Of a DNA stretch of 64,000 nucleotides, positions 17,319-26,038 are shown one piece after another. The translations under genes were made by a program, and so were the position numbers. Every line of letters begins with the position of its first letter. Within the stretch, counting starts at the first letter, position 1. Source of the DNA: Bellilinea sp040754815 (GTDB lineage Bacteria > Chloroflexota > Anaerolineae > Anaerolineales > Anaerolineaceae); assembly GCA_040754815.1 (NCBI GenBank), contig JBFMBX010000001.1, forward strand, positions 1 through 64,000, written 5' to 3'. Below the pieces are notes generated by a model. It did no database searches. It was given only the letters and a program-made list of their open reading frames with translations, and was not told where the DNA came from.

Positions 17319-18457
17319 GCCACACCTCCCCTCGCCACCTGCACGGATTTTTGGGCTGCCTCAACTAATGTCTCGGCTGTGATCATTTTTGCTTTTGCCA
17401 GTAATTGCCTGCCTTCCTCGGCATTTGTTCCAACAAGACGAACCACCATCGGCACAGCCGGCTTTACTTCTTCTATGGCTGTCAGGATGCCTTTTGCCAC
17501 CTCATCGCAGCGGGTGATACCGCCAAATATATTGATCAATACCGCTTTTACATTTTGATCGGACAGGATGATGCGTAAAGCAGCGGCGACTTTTTCGGCA
17601 CCGGCGCCACCGCCAATATCCAGAAAATTTGCCGGTGATCCGCCAAACAATTTGATAATATCCATGGTCGCCATGGCCAGACCCGCACCGTTGACCATGC
17701 AGCCAATTTCCCCATCCAGTTTGATATAAGATAAACCATATTTACGAGCCTCAATTTCGGCCGCTGCCTCAACATCTAAATCGCGCTTTTCTGCAAGGTC
17801 AGCGTGGCGGAACAGCGCATTATCATCAATGCTCATCTTCCCATCTAATGCCAGCAGCCGCTGATCTTTGGTGATTACCAGCGGATTGATTTCCACAAGC
17901 GTCGCATCCGTTTCGCGATAAACCCGCCAGAGAGCATCCGCCAGCGTTATAAAAGACCGCCAGTAGGATTTGGGGAGGTCAATTGAAACGGCAACATCGC
18001 GGGATTGATATTCTCTCAGCCCCAGCAGAGGATCAATGAGTATTTTGATGATCTTTTCAGGTGAACGGGCGGCGACCTCCTCTATCTCCACGCCCCCTTC
18101 GGCAGAGGCCATCAGAACGGGTCTTTTTGAAACCCGATCATTGGTTATCCCTAAATAGATTTCTTTTTCTATGCTGACAGCCTCATCCACCAGCACCTTT
18201 CGCACGGGCAAACCTTTAATCTCCATGCCAAGAATGAGTGTCGCCAGTTCTTCAGCCTCCTGACTTGATTTTGCCAGACGTATACCTCCGGCTTTTCCTC
18301 GTCCCCCCGTTAAAACCTGAGACTTCACTACTACTTTTCCACCCAGCTCTTCTGCAATTTGTTTTGCTTCAGCGGGATTTGCAGCCACTCTGCCACGAGG
18401 TATAGGCACTCCATATTGTGCAAATATTTGTTTTGCCTGATATTCATGAAGATTCAT
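17315..18457 (-). CDS. sucC: Succinyl-CoA synthetase beta subunit
   Basis: This 380-residue subunit has an N-terminal ATP-grasp domain (MNLHEYQAKQIFAQYGVP at the start, KSQVLTGGRGKAGG near 45-58) and a C-terminal domain with the power-helix region and GGITRCDEVA. The length is right for a prokaryotic beta subunit. It binds nucleotide and succinate and works as a heterodimer or heterotetramer with SucD, encoded four bases overlapping downstream. GGGGAG lies just before the ATG. The nucleotide preference (ATP or GTP) cannot be read with certainty from the sequence alone. Confidence 0.96.
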   Translation of the reverse strand: MNLHEYQAKQIFAQYGVPIPRGRVAANPAEAKQIAEELGGKVVVKSQVLTGGRGKAGGIRLAKSSQEAEELATLILGMEIKGLPVRKVLVDEAVSIEKEIYLGITNDRVSKRPVLMASAEGGVEIEEVAARSPEKIIKILIDPLLGLREYQSRDVAVSIDLPKSYWRSFITLADALWRVYRETDATLVEINPLVITKDQRLLALDGKMSIDDNALFRHADLAEKRDLDVEAAAEIEARKYGLSYIKLDGEIGCMVNGAGLAMATMDIIKLFGGSPANFLDIGGGAGAEKVAAALRIILSDQNVKAVLINIFGGITRCDEVAKGILTAIEEVKPAVPMVVRLVGTNAEEGRQLLAKAKMITAETLVEAAQKSVQVARGGVA

Positions 18458-18501
18458 AGTGACTCCCCAAATCAGAGATGCTCGGTAAAACCGATGAAGG
18501 G

Positions 18502-18529
18502 ATTATACCATGAGGACAATTTCGACAAA
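18502..18529 (-). promoter_or_regulatory. Probable sucCD promoter
   Basis: Read on the minus strand, TTTGTC (18524-18529) is followed after 16 bases by a perfect TATAAT (18502-18507). The start codon of sucC lies about 45 bases further on. Confidence 0.5.
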
Positions 18530-18542
18530 TATGGTTTTAAAT

Positions 18543-18575
18543 ATAAAAAAAACCCGACACATTGGCGTGCCGGGT
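18543..18575 (-). terminator. Terminator of the SPFH gene pair
   Basis: On the minus strand an imperfect nine-base-pair stem (18567-18575 with 18552-18560, one mismatch) is followed by a run of eight T. It lies 16 bases after the stop of the SPFH gene at 18591 and upstream of the sucCD promoter. Confidence 0.75.
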
Positions 18576-18590
18576 CTGGTTTTATTTAAG

Positions 18591-19640
18591 TTATCCTTTT
18601 AGGAATTCTTCTAATGCGTCCTTGCTGATTCGGTAAGCATTGCCGATTTTCTTCGCTTTCAATTCACCGGCATTTATAGCGGCCAGGACATCTTCCTCGG
18701 ACACTTTCAAAATCTGAGCAGCCTCTGCCGGCGTCATCACCGAAGGAATTGCTGCTGCACCGGAGGCTGCGGCTGACTGGCCGCCCTGTCCGCCACTTCC
18801 TACCCCCTGTAGCGATTGAGAAATCACATTTCCCAAACCGACGCCGGCGCCAATGCCGGCAGTCAAACCTGCGCCGCCGCTGGGATTTTGCGCTGCATCG
18901 CGCAACGCATCAGCCGCCTGCAGTTGAGTGTAGGTTGCCATATCCAGCATACCCATAGCCCGCAGCTCTTCGGCGGATTTTTCTGAAGGTTTCAGACTGC
19001 CGATGTAAAAGGATTTCAAGGTAAGCCCCAGCGCTGCAAAATCATCCTGAGCCTTAGCACGAACTCCCGCACCAATTTCTTCCACCAAACCGATCATTTC
19101 AGCCACCGATTTGGTAGCGCCGACTTCGCCCAATAAATCCTGAAGTTTGGAAAGCAGCATCGTGCGCAGCCGATTTTCAATATCGGTCATGCGGTAAGCA
19201 CCTTGGGCACCAACGATCTGGGTAACAAATTGCTGGGCATCTTTCACTTGAAAACTGTAAGTTCCAAACCCCTGCAAGAGTGCCACTCCCAAACCCATGC
19301 CAGGATTCCGCACCAGAATTGGCTGGGGGGTGCCCCATTTCCGATCGGGGAATTCGCGCATGGAAACAAAATATACTTCTGCCGTAAAGGGTGTTCGGTC
19401 GTTAAAGGCCTTTCCGATGAACTGCGTCAGCAGTGGTATGTTGGCTGTGGTGATGGTATGGCGGCCGGGGCCAAAAACATCAAGCGCATGACCATCTCGC
19501 ATGAAAACAGCATTTTGCGCTTCACGCACAATCACCTGAGATCCAAGCCGTAAATCCGCAACTCCCTGTTCCGGGAAGCGATGAACCAGCTCATCGGTCA
19601 TCTCACTGGGATATTCAACGACATCAAAAATCCTTGCCAT
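18591..19640 (-). CDS. SPFH/Band-7 domain protein with C-terminal excisionase-like helix-turn-helix
   Basis: This 349-residue protein has an SPFH domain of the virion-core-protein-like (YdjI) type over about residues 20-245. It includes the LVHRFPEQGV start and the AEVYFVSMREFPDRKWGT strand region. A Gly/Ala/Ser linker spans about 250-300. Residues 302-349 (MTPAEAAQILKVSEEDVL onward, then GNAYRISKDALEEFL) match the small MerR/excisionase-type DNA-binding fold. SPFH proteins form membrane-associated or soluble oligomers. Attaching a DNA- or peptide-binding domain is unusual. There is no signal peptide or clear membrane helix. It follows the gene at 19673 by 32 bases and shares its promoter. 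Confidence 0.85.
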   Translation of the reverse strand: MARIFDVVEYPSEMTDELVHRFPEQGVADLRLGSQVIVREAQNAVFMRDGHALDVFGPGRHTITTANIPLLTQFIGKAFNDRTPFTAEVYFVSMREFPDRKWGTPQPILVRNPGMGLGVALLQGFGTYSFQVKDAQQFVTQIVGAQGAYRMTDIENRLRTMLLSKLQDLLGEVGATKSVAEMIGLVEEIGAGVRAKAQDDFAALGLTLKSFYIGSLKPSEKSAEELRAMGMLDMATYTQLQAADALRDAAQNPSGGAGLTAGIGAGVGLGNVISQSLQGVGSGGQGGQSAAASGAAAIPSVMTPAEAAQILKVSEEDVLAAINAGELKAKKIGNAYRISKDALEEFLKG

Positions 19641-19672
19641 GGTTAGATCACTCCTCTCAAACTGAATTCTTA

Positions 19673-20209
19673 TTATGACTCAACCCCGCCAGATTGGAAG
19701 TTCATCATTACTTCATCACGTTTATTGAATGCATCCACAGCGGATTGCGAAACGGTGGTCAGGTTTCGGATTGCGGCGGTTAAACCCTCCGTACCCAGTG
19801 ATGCCTCGACATGGTCAATGGCCCGTGAAACCTCATCAGCCAGATCAAACATGGCATTATCGTACTCGTACACTCTTGCCAGATCCTCGCTGTTGATCTT
19901 GACCGCTGCAAAGAACGGTGAATACCCATAGGAAGCGGTACGAATTCGGTCAATGAACTGGCGCAATTTTATGGCAGCCGCCTCAAGTTCATCAATCCTG
20001 CCAATATCACCGGATTGGATCAATTCTCGCTGCAATCCGGAAATTCGCTGCCATAATTGTTCAAAACGATTGGCAACCGTTTCTCTCAGCAGTTTGTCGG
20101 AAATTTTCCGGTTTCGCTTTTCCAGATAACCTTTGAACCCCGGCACGTTGGCAAGTAATTTCTTGATGATATCCTGATCTCCCGTCACCCGCTCAAACAA
20201 GTCGCTCAT
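19673..20209 (-). CDS. Helical protein of unknown function paired with the SPFH gene
   Basis: The family is not recognised. The 178-residue protein looks fully alpha-helical, with charged heptad-like stretches such as RFEQLWQRISGLQRELI and a region around YGYSPFFAAVKINSEDLARV. It has no signal peptide or membrane segment. The start at 20209 is set by GGGAGG five bases upstream, which excludes the TTG at 20221. It is the first gene of a two-gene unit with the SPFH protein (32 bases apart), behind a good promoter at 20254-20282. A role as partner or regulator of the SPFH oligomer is only inferred from the pairing. Confidence 0.78.
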   Translation of the reverse strand: MSDLFERVTGDQDIIKKLLANVPGFKGYLEKRNRKISDKLLRETVANRFEQLWQRISGLQRELIQSGDIGRIDELEAAAIKLRQFIDRIRTASYGYSPFFAAVKINSEDLARVYEYDNAMFDLADEVSRAIDHVEASLGTEGLTAAIRNLTTVSQSAVDAFNKRDEVMMNFQSGGVES

Positions 20210-20253
20210 TTTGCCTCCCAATTATTTTTGACAAATCTTCATTAGATATACAC

Positions 20254-20282
20254 ATTATAGTCATCGAGTCGATCTGTTGCAA
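20254..20282 (-). promoter_or_regulatory. Sigma-70-type promoter of the SPFH gene pair
   Basis: On the minus strand TTGCAA (20277-20282) and TATAAT (20254-20259) are 17 bases apart. The first start codon follows about 40 bases later. Confidence 0.7.
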
Positions 20283-20479
20283 CCAAAACCGATGAAATTT
20301 CAACAGGAATACTCAATTATTCAATAACCCTGCATCATATTTACGAAAATTGTTTATATTTCGTTGCAGTTCAGGAAAATTCACATAAATAGTACTATTT
20401 TTCACTTGTATATTTCATATAACATTGGATAAAATATAAATCATCAAAATAAATTTTGAACAGAAGGGAGGTGAGAGAA

Positions 20480-20626
20480 ATGCTGTTCGCACCGAAGGAA
20501 AAAGCCCAGGGTCTGGTTGAGTATGCATTAATTCTTGTTCTGGTAGCCGTTGTTGTGATCGTTATTCTGGCATTGCTCGGCCCGGCCATCGGCAACATTT
20601 TCTCCAATATCATGCAGTCCATCTAA
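20480..20626 (+). CDS. Flp-type (Tad) pilin, copy 1
   Basis: A 48-residue open frame encodes a type IVb Flp prepilin. It has a short basic leader MLFAPKEKAQG, the prepilin-peptidase site Gly11-Leu12 with Glu at position +3 (GLVEYALILVLVAVVVIV), and a single long hydrophobic helix ending in NIFSNIMQSI. GGGAGG lies nine bases before the ATG. The mature pilin of about 37 residues would polymerise into adhesive pili. It stands at the head of the tad cluster but has its own terminator at 20655, which would let it be made in excess. A second copy at 20811 differs by one residue. Confidence 0.9.
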   Translation: MLFAPKEKAQGLVEYALILVLVAVVVIVILALLGPAIGNIFSNIMQSI

Positions 20627-20654
20627 CCTGGCAGGTCAGAATTTTCCTTAAATG

Positions 20655-20692
20655 AAAAGATAAGCCCCGTCCATCAAGGGGGCTTATCTTTT
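20655..20692 (+). terminator. Terminator after pilin copy 1
   Basis: A perfect 14-base stem pairs AAAAGATAAGCCCC (20655-20668) with 20679-20692. The 3' arm ends in TTTT. It lies 28 bases after the pilin stop and separates the two pilin genes. Confidence 0.82.
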
Positions 20693-20728
20693 CACAAAGA
20701 GTTGTAAGGTGTTTGTAATTAATAATGC

Positions 20729-20756
20729 TTGAATTGCAAATTGCAGTAGTTATAAT
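20729..20756 (+). promoter_or_regulatory. Promoter of pilin copy 2
   Basis: TTGAAT (20729-20734) and a perfect TATAAT (20751-20756) are 16 bases apart. The leader to the ATG at 20811 is about 47 bases and includes AAGGAGGTG. The second pilin therefore does not depend on the promoter of the first. Confidence 0.65.
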
Positions 20757-20810
20757 AATGTTTAGATTTAGTATTTCAAAAAATTACGAGCGGAAAGGAG
20801 GTGAACAGAC

Positions 20811-20957
20811 ATGTTATTCGCTCCCAAAGAAAAAGCCCAAGGCCTGGTTGAATATGCATTAATTCTTGTTTTGGTAGCCGTTGTTGTAATCGTTATTTTG
20901 GCATTGCTCGGCCCGGCCATCGGCAACATCTTCTCCAATATCATGAAGTCCATCTAG
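20811..20957 (+). CDS. Flp-type (Tad) pilin, copy 2
   Basis: This 48-residue prepilin is identical to copy 1 except for Lys instead of Gln at residue 46. It has the same leader, the same Gly-Leu cleavage site, Glu and Tyr just after it, and the same hydrophobic helix. The two genes differ at about 14 of 147 bases, nearly all silent, so the protein has been held constant since duplication. AAGGAGG lies before the start. Its own promoter (20729) and terminator (20984) make it a single-gene unit directly upstream of cpaB. Confidence 0.9.
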   Translation: MLFAPKEKAQGLVEYALILVLVAVVVIVILALLGPAIGNIFSNIMKSI

Positions 20958-20983
20958 TCTAACATCGCTCATTGAAGACCACG

Positions 20984-21016
20984 AGATAAACCCTGTTCGC
21001 ACAGGGTTTATCTTTT
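20984..21016 (+). terminator. Terminator after pilin copy 2
   Basis: A perfect 13-base stem pairs 20984-20996 with 21001-21013 around the loop TCGC. TTT and A-rich sequence follow. The hairpin differs in sequence from the one after copy 1. Confidence 0.82.
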
Positions 21017-21058
21017 AAAAACTTTCAAAACTATTAGGTGTTTTAGCGGTAATAATCC

Positions 21059-21086
21059 TTGCGCAATTTTATTGATATTATATAAT
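21059..21086 (+). promoter_or_regulatory. Promoter of the tad assembly operon
   Basis: TTGCGC (21059-21064) is followed after 16 bases by a perfect TATAAT (21081-21086). The leader to cpaB at 21207 is about 115 bases. Nothing else is recognised in it apart from the AGGAGG ribosome site. Confidence 0.6.
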
Positions 21087-21206
21087 GGTGATGTAGTCTT
21101 ATGACCATTTTTGTTTTACCGGAATTATTCGTTTTCCTCAAATACACTCTACCCCAAAATCACATGCACATTTCTAAGTCCATATCTCAACTCAGGAGGA
21201 ATTTCC

Positions 21207-22304
21207 ATGGCCGCTAAAGGTAAAAGAGGTGGGCAAATCATCATCCTGGTGGCTCTCATCTTAATCTTTGCAGTTGGTGCAGTCTATCTTTGGCTTCAAA
21301 TGCAACAACAGCAGAGCGCAGAACAGTTACCCACCGCAGAACCATCAAAGCAAATGGTTCAAATTGTGATTACCACACAATTTATTGCTCGCGGTGAAGA
21401 AATCACCGAAGCAAAAGTGATGATGATTGATTATCCCGCGGAGTCGTATGTGGAAGGCACTTTCATCCGCGATATTCAATCGGTGATTGGAAGCCGGGCT
21501 CGTTACGATTTACAACCCAGCGTACCCCTTACAAAAGCTGTTCTGATCGAACCAGCAGGAGGTTCTGTCGCCTCCTTCGATGTACCCAAAGATTTTGTCG
21601 CCATTCCCATCCCCGCTACGCGGCTGACCTCCGTGGATAACTCATTAGCCCCCGGTGACCATGTGATGGTCATTGGCTGCATGTCATTAGTGGATGTGGA
21701 TACCCAATTCCAGTCCAAATTACCCAATCAAATTGCGGTTGTTGAGCGGCCCGGTGTTGCCGGTGGAGAACAGGCCGGCCCGGAACGGGCTTCGGCAGGG
21801 ATTATTCCCCCTGCAGCGGGTGCTTCTGAAGGCCGGGCTCAACTGGATTCCACGCTCAACCTGCCGGTATACATTGTGCCTTCGGAACCGCAAAGACCCC
21901 GTTTGGTTTGCCAGACCGTTATCCAGGATGCTGTTGTGTTGAAAACCGGGCAGGAAACCCAGCCCCAAGCTCAGCCCACTCCCCTGCCGCAGGAACAACC
22001 TCAGGAAGGTGTTCAAACAGCACCCACACCAACCGGTAGTGGAGAGCCCTTCCCTGTGACACTGGTTGTCAGCCCTCAGGATGCAGTTGCTCTGAATTAC
22101 ATGCTATTGAGTGAAGTTAATCTAAATTTGGCATTGCGTAACCCGACCGATACCAATCCAATCGTGACCGACGCGGTAACCTTACAGTATCTGATGGATC
22201 AAAAGAACATCCCCTTGCCCGCAAAATTGCCCTATGCAATTGAGCCCAGAGTAGATCAATTGAAAATGCCAGAGTTAGGTCCTACCCCCATTCCGGTTCA
22301 ATAA
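21207..22304 (+). CDS. cpaB: Flp pilus assembly protein CpaB/RcpC
   Basis: This 365-residue protein has a basic start MAAKGKRGG, one membrane helix at about 10-32, then a SAF-type domain near 45-150 (VVITTQFIARGEEIT-like start and the DVPKDFVAIPIPATRL region). A Gln/Pro/Thr-rich linker around 250-280 and a further domain ending in Pro-rich sequence follow. In diderm bacteria CpaB works with the secretin channel. Here no secretin gene is present, which fits a single-membrane cell where CpaB would act outside the membrane. AGGAGG before 21207 rules out the longer frame from 21111. It is the first gene of the tad assembly operon. Confidence 0.87.
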   Translation: MAAKGKRGGQIIILVALILIFAVGAVYLWLQMQQQQSAEQLPTAEPSKQMVQIVITTQFIARGEEITEAKVMMIDYPAESYVEGTFIRDIQSVIGSRARYDLQPSVPLTKAVLIEPAGGSVASFDVPKDFVAIPIPATRLTSVDNSLAPGDHVMVIGCMSLVDVDTQFQSKLPNQIAVVERPGVAGGEQAGPERASAGIIPPAAGASEGRAQLDSTLNLPVYIVPSEPQRPRLVCQTVIQDAVVLKTGQETQPQAQPTPLPQEQPQEGVQTAPTPTGSGEPFPVTLVVSPQDAVALNYMLLSEVNLNLALRNPTDTNPIVTDAVTLQYLMDQKNIPLPAKLPYAIEPRVDQLKMPELGPTPIPVQ

Positions 22305-22344
22305 ATGATGAATTACAGGATGACGGCTTACCGCAGGAGTTTGT

Positions 22345-23577
22345 ATGCCTGAAGTTGTACGGGTCATAATCGTTGATGACAATAAATCCACCCGCGACGT
22401 AGTCAGGGATTTGATTAAATTCGATAGTCGAATTGAAGTGGTTGGATTTGCCTCCAATGGCGAAGAAGCCATCCAGGTGGCTCAGGAATTAAAACCCGAC
22501 GTGGCCATCATGGATATCAACATGCCGGATATGGATGGTATCACGGCCACCGAAAGAATCCGTAAAAAGGTACCCTTTACGCGAGTGGTCATCCTCACCA
22601 TCCAGAATGACCCGAATTACATGCGCCGGGCGATGATTGCCGGAGCAACCGACTTCCTGAGTAAGCCGCCTAATTCGGATGACTTAATCACCGCAATTCT
22701 GAGAGCCGGGCAGATGGCAATGGAAGACCGTCAAAAAGCGGCCGTGTCTTTGCCGGCCTATAATCTGGACACTTCTCAACCCGGCTCTCAAATCCCCTTT
22801 CAAAAGGGCAAAATTATTACCGTATATAGTCCCAAAGGTGGGGTGGGTTGTACCACGATTGCTACCAACCTGGCCATTGCCTTAAAGAAACCGGATAACA
22901 AAGTTATCATTGTAGATGGCGATTTGCAGTTTGGGGATGTGGTCATCTTCCTGAATGAACAGGGCAGAAATAGTCTATTTGACTTAACTAAGCGGGCGGA
23001 AGAATTAGACCCCGACATCATCGAGGAAGTGATCACCAAACATAAATCCTCCGGAGTGGATATTCTTGCCTGCCCACCCAGTCCTGAGCTGGCCGATTCA
23101 ATCAACGCCGATCAATTTCGTTTGGTATTGGAATTTCTAAAGCAGATTTACAACTTTGTCATCGTAGATACCGCCTCTTATTTGACCGAAACCGTCCAAA
23201 CCGCCCTCGAAGTTGCCGACTATATTTTGCTAATCACCAGTCAGGACATTCCTTCCATTCGAAGTTGCAGTGTTTTTCTGACCATTGCCAAAGAATCCAA
23301 TTTGCTTGATCGGGTTCTTTTCGTTTTGAACCGTTATGACAATCGGATAAAATTAACCCCTGAATCAATTTCAGAAAGACTGCATCACCCCATTATTGGC
23401 GCAATAGCACTGGATGACCGCAATATTCCCTACACCGTTAACCGCGGCACACCTTTTATCCTTGAAAATCCAAACTTGTTGGTGAGTAAAAATATCCATT
23501 ACCTTGTTGATCAGATTCAAAAACGGATTCAACAAGATGAAAGCTCTCCCGAGAAAGAACTCGTGGGGAGAAAGTAG
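22345..23577 (+). CDS. CpaE/TadZ-like protein: receiver domain fused to MinD-type ATPase
   Basis: This 410-residue protein would place the Tad pilus machine in the cell. Residues 1-125 form a response-regulator receiver that is complete: Asp11, Asp12, phospho-acceptor Asp57, Thr85 and Lys107. Residues about 155-400 form a MinD/ParA ATPase with the deviant Walker A KGGVGCTT at 164-171 and the switch region VDGDLQFGDV. In many TadZ proteins the receiver is degenerate, but here it could be phosphorylated, so a kinase may control pilus assembly. No kinase gene is next to it. It lies 40 bases after cpaB and 24 before tadA. Confidence 0.9.
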   Translation: MPEVVRVIIVDDNKSTRDVVRDLIKFDSRIEVVGFASNGEEAIQVAQELKPDVAIMDINMPDMDGITATERIRKKVPFTRVVILTIQNDPNYMRRAMIAGATDFLSKPPNSDDLITAILRAGQMAMEDRQKAAVSLPAYNLDTSQPGSQIPFQKGKIITVYSPKGGVGCTTIATNLAIALKKPDNKVIIVDGDLQFGDVVIFLNEQGRNSLFDLTKRAEELDPDIIEEVITKHKSSGVDILACPPSPELADSINADQFRLVLEFLKQIYNFVIVDTASYLTETVQTALEVADYILLITSQDIPSIRSCSVFLTIAKESNLLDRVLFVLNRYDNRIKLTPESISERLHHPIIGAIALDDRNIPYTVNRGTPFILENPNLLVSKNIHYLVDQIQKRIQQDESSPEKELVGRK

Positions 23578-23601
23578 TGGTAAATCAGGGGAGATTTAGC
23601 C

Positions 23602-25005
23602 ATGTCTATCTTAAAACGAATTCAAGGTGATCAAACTCCAACGCCGGGAGGCAGCAGTAAAATACCCGGAACACCCCCCTCTTCTGCCGGTATGCCACCG
23701 CGACGGGTCGGGGCACCCTCCATGCCAACGACGCAGGATACCTATCAGGACCTCAAGGTACGCGTCCAGAATAAATTGCTCTCCAACCTCGATAGCAACA
23801 TGGATGTGACCCGCGTTGCAGAGGTGCGGCGCACCATTCAGGAATTGTTTGAGCAAATCCTGAATGAAGAAAACATCGTCCTTTCTCGCCCGGAAAAGGC
23901 AAGAATGTACGAACAGATTGCCGCCGAAATTTTGGGGTTTGGCCCTTTGCAACCCCTGCTTGATGACGACACCATCACCGAAATCATGGTGAACGGAGCA
24001 AAAAACGTTTACGTGGAGCGGCGCGGTAAAATTCAACGCGCGCCGATTACCTTTGAAGACAACGAACACGTCATGCGCATTATTGAACGCATCGTTGCCC
24101 CGCTCGGCCGGCGCATTGATGAATCCTCTCCGTATGTGGATGCCCGTTTGCCAGATGGCTCCCGTGTGAATGCGGTCATTCCGCCCATTTCACTCGTCGG
24201 TCCGGTTCTCACCATTCGAAAGTTTGCCCGCAACCCCATAACCGTTGATCAATTGATTCAGTTTGGTTCTATTACGCCAGAGGCAATCCAGCTTTTAGAT
24301 GCCTGTGTGAAAGCACGTCTGAACATTGTTATTTCCGGCGGCACCGGTTCTGGTAAAACCACCTTGCTTAATGTGCTTTCAGGCTTCATTCCGGCGGATG
24401 AACGTATCATCACCATTGAAAATGCGGCGGAACTTCAACTGCGCCAGGAGCATGTGGTAACGCTTGAATCTCGCCCGCCCAACATCGAAGGTCGCGGTGA
24501 GATCACCATCCGCCAGTTGGTGATTAACTCCCTGCGTATGCGCCCTGACCGCATCATTGTTGGCGAAATTCGCGATGAAGCCGCTCTGGATATGCTTCAG
24601 GCAATGAACACCGGCCATGATGGTTCCATGACAACCCTGCACTCCAACAGCCCGCGGGATACTCTCTCCCGTCTCGAAACCATGGTTATGATGGCCGGCA
24701 TGGACCTGCCCGTCCGGGCTATCCGCGAGCAGGTTTCTTCGGCCATTGATGTGATCGTCCATCAAGAACGCATGAGAGACGGCACACGCAAAGTGGTCAA
24801 TATTTGTGAAGTATCCGGAATGGAAGGCGACGTCATCACCATGACGGATATCTATCAATTTGAACAGGCTGGTTACGAAAACGGCAAAGTCATCGGACGC
24901 TTGCGCCCAACAGGATTACGGCCCAGATTCTACGAAAAGATCGAAGCAGCCGGCATTCACCTACCTCCTTCTCTGTGGGGAATTGGCGAGGGTCGCCGTC
25001 GCTAA
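23602..25005 (+). CDS. tadA: Tad secretion ATPase TadA/CpaF
   Basis: This 467-residue type II/IV secretion-system ATPase powers assembly of Flp pili. Walker A GGTGSGKT lies at 246-253 with Lys252. The acidic box around GEIRDEAALDML and the His box (TLHSNSPRDTLSRLE) follow, as in the CpaF family. A Pro/Gly-rich disordered start of about 40 residues precedes the N-terminal helical domain. It acts as a hexamer at the inner face of the membrane with TadB and TadC, encoded directly downstream. The same ATPase may drive both extension and retraction, as shown for CpaF elsewhere. Confidence 0.95.
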   Translation: MSILKRIQGDQTPTPGGSSKIPGTPPSSAGMPPRRVGAPSMPTTQDTYQDLKVRVQNKLLSNLDSNMDVTRVAEVRRTIQELFEQILNEENIVLSRPEKARMYEQIAAEILGFGPLQPLLDDDTITEIMVNGAKNVYVERRGKIQRAPITFEDNEHVMRIIERIVAPLGRRIDESSPYVDARLPDGSRVNAVIPPISLVGPVLTIRKFARNPITVDQLIQFGSITPEAIQLLDACVKARLNIVISGGTGSGKTTLLNVLSGFIPADERIITIENAAELQLRQEHVVTLESRPPNIEGRGEITIRQLVINSLRMRPDRIIVGEIRDEAALDMLQAMNTGHDGSMTTLHSNSPRDTLSRLETMVMMAGMDLPVRAIREQVSSAIDVIVHQERMRDGTRKVVNICEVSGMEGDVITMTDIYQFEQAGYENGKVIGRLRPTGLRPRFYEKIEAAGIHLPPSLWGIGEGRRR

Positions 25006-25054
25006 GTCAGTTCTCTAACCGACTGTTTCTTATGATCAGAAAGCAGGTGAACCT

Positions 25055-26026
25055 ATGATTTTCAGCCCAACGATGATCTTACTTATTGGAGGTGGTTTTG
25101 CGTTCCTGCTTTTGATTCTTGGAATTGTGGTTTCCATAACCAGCGAGCGCAGCATGGTTGAAGAACGTCTCGGTCGTTATGTGGAAACTCAACAGCAGGA
25201 AACACTCAGCGAGAAGAAACGCACCAGTCCACTTACCGATTGGTTGAATCGCCGGGTTGAGCGGTCTTCGCTGGGAGATCGCATTTCTCAGGAACTCAGC
25301 CGGGCGGATATGAAATTCCGTCCCGGGGAGTATATTGCACTGATTGTCATCAGTGTCATCGTAACCGCTGCCGTTGGTTTTGTAATTGGTCAATATAATC
25401 TCATTACAGCCTTCATCGGCGCCATTGTGGGCGGATTTTTACCCCGTTTCTATGTGAAACGGCAGCAAAACAAACGGCTGATTCGTTTCAACGAACAGCT
25501 TTCTGATATGCTCAACCTGATGGTTAATGGTTTACGGGCCGGTTATTCCACCATGCAGGCCATGGAAGCCGTATCCAAGGAATTGCCTCCCCCGATTTGT
25601 GATGAATTTCACCGCGTGGTGCAGGAAATGCAGCTGGGTATCCCCATGGAAAAAGCACTGGATAACCTGCTCAAACGCATCCCCTCCGATGATCTCGATC
25701 TTGTTATTACCGCGATCAACGTTCAACGGGAAGTCGGTGGTAATCTGGCAGAAATTCTGGATACCATATCATTCACCATTCGAGAACGGGTCAGAATCAA
25801 AGGTGAAATCCGCGTTCTCACCACCCAGGTGATGTATTCCGGTAAATTCCTGTCATTGCTCCCCCTCATTTTGATTGGCGTCCTCTATCTGCTCAATCGA
25901 GACTATATTATGACTTTCTTCAAGCCGGAGAGTGTTCCCTGTGGTTATATTGCACTTGGGGTGGCAGCCATTTTGATCATCGCCGGTTATTTCACCATGA
26001 CTAAACTTGCCGACATCGAGGTTTAG
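25055..26026 (+). CDS. tadB: Tad pilus membrane platform protein TadB
   Basis: This 323-residue protein has a first membrane helix at about 5-27, a helix pair near 92-130 (YIALIVISVIVTAAVGFVIG and the following segment), a cytoplasmic GspF/T2SSF domain about 150-265 with QLSDMLNLMVNGLRAGYS, and two C-terminal helices. It would form the membrane platform on which TadA acts, together with TadC. GCAGGTG precedes the start. It sits 49 bases after tadA and 12 before tadC, in the usual order for tad clusters. Confidence 0.93.
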   Translation: MIFSPTMILLIGGGFAFLLLILGIVVSITSERSMVEERLGRYVETQQQETLSEKKRTSPLTDWLNRRVERSSLGDRISQELSRADMKFRPGEYIALIVISVIVTAAVGFVIGQYNLITAFIGAIVGGFLPRFYVKRQQNKRLIRFNEQLSDMLNLMVNGLRAGYSTMQAMEAVSKELPPPICDEFHRVVQEMQLGIPMEKALDNLLKRIPSDDLDLVITAINVQREVGGNLAEILDTISFTIRERVRIKGEIRVLTTQVMYSGKFLSLLPLILIGVLYLLNRDYIMTFFKPESVPCGYIALGVAAILIIAGYFTMTKLADIEV

Positions 26027-26038
26027 AAGGAGGTTATT

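Noticed and set aside
18591..19640. Mobile element because of the excisionase-like domain
   Set aside because: No integrase, attachment site or flanking repeat was found; the domain is fused to an SPFH protein.
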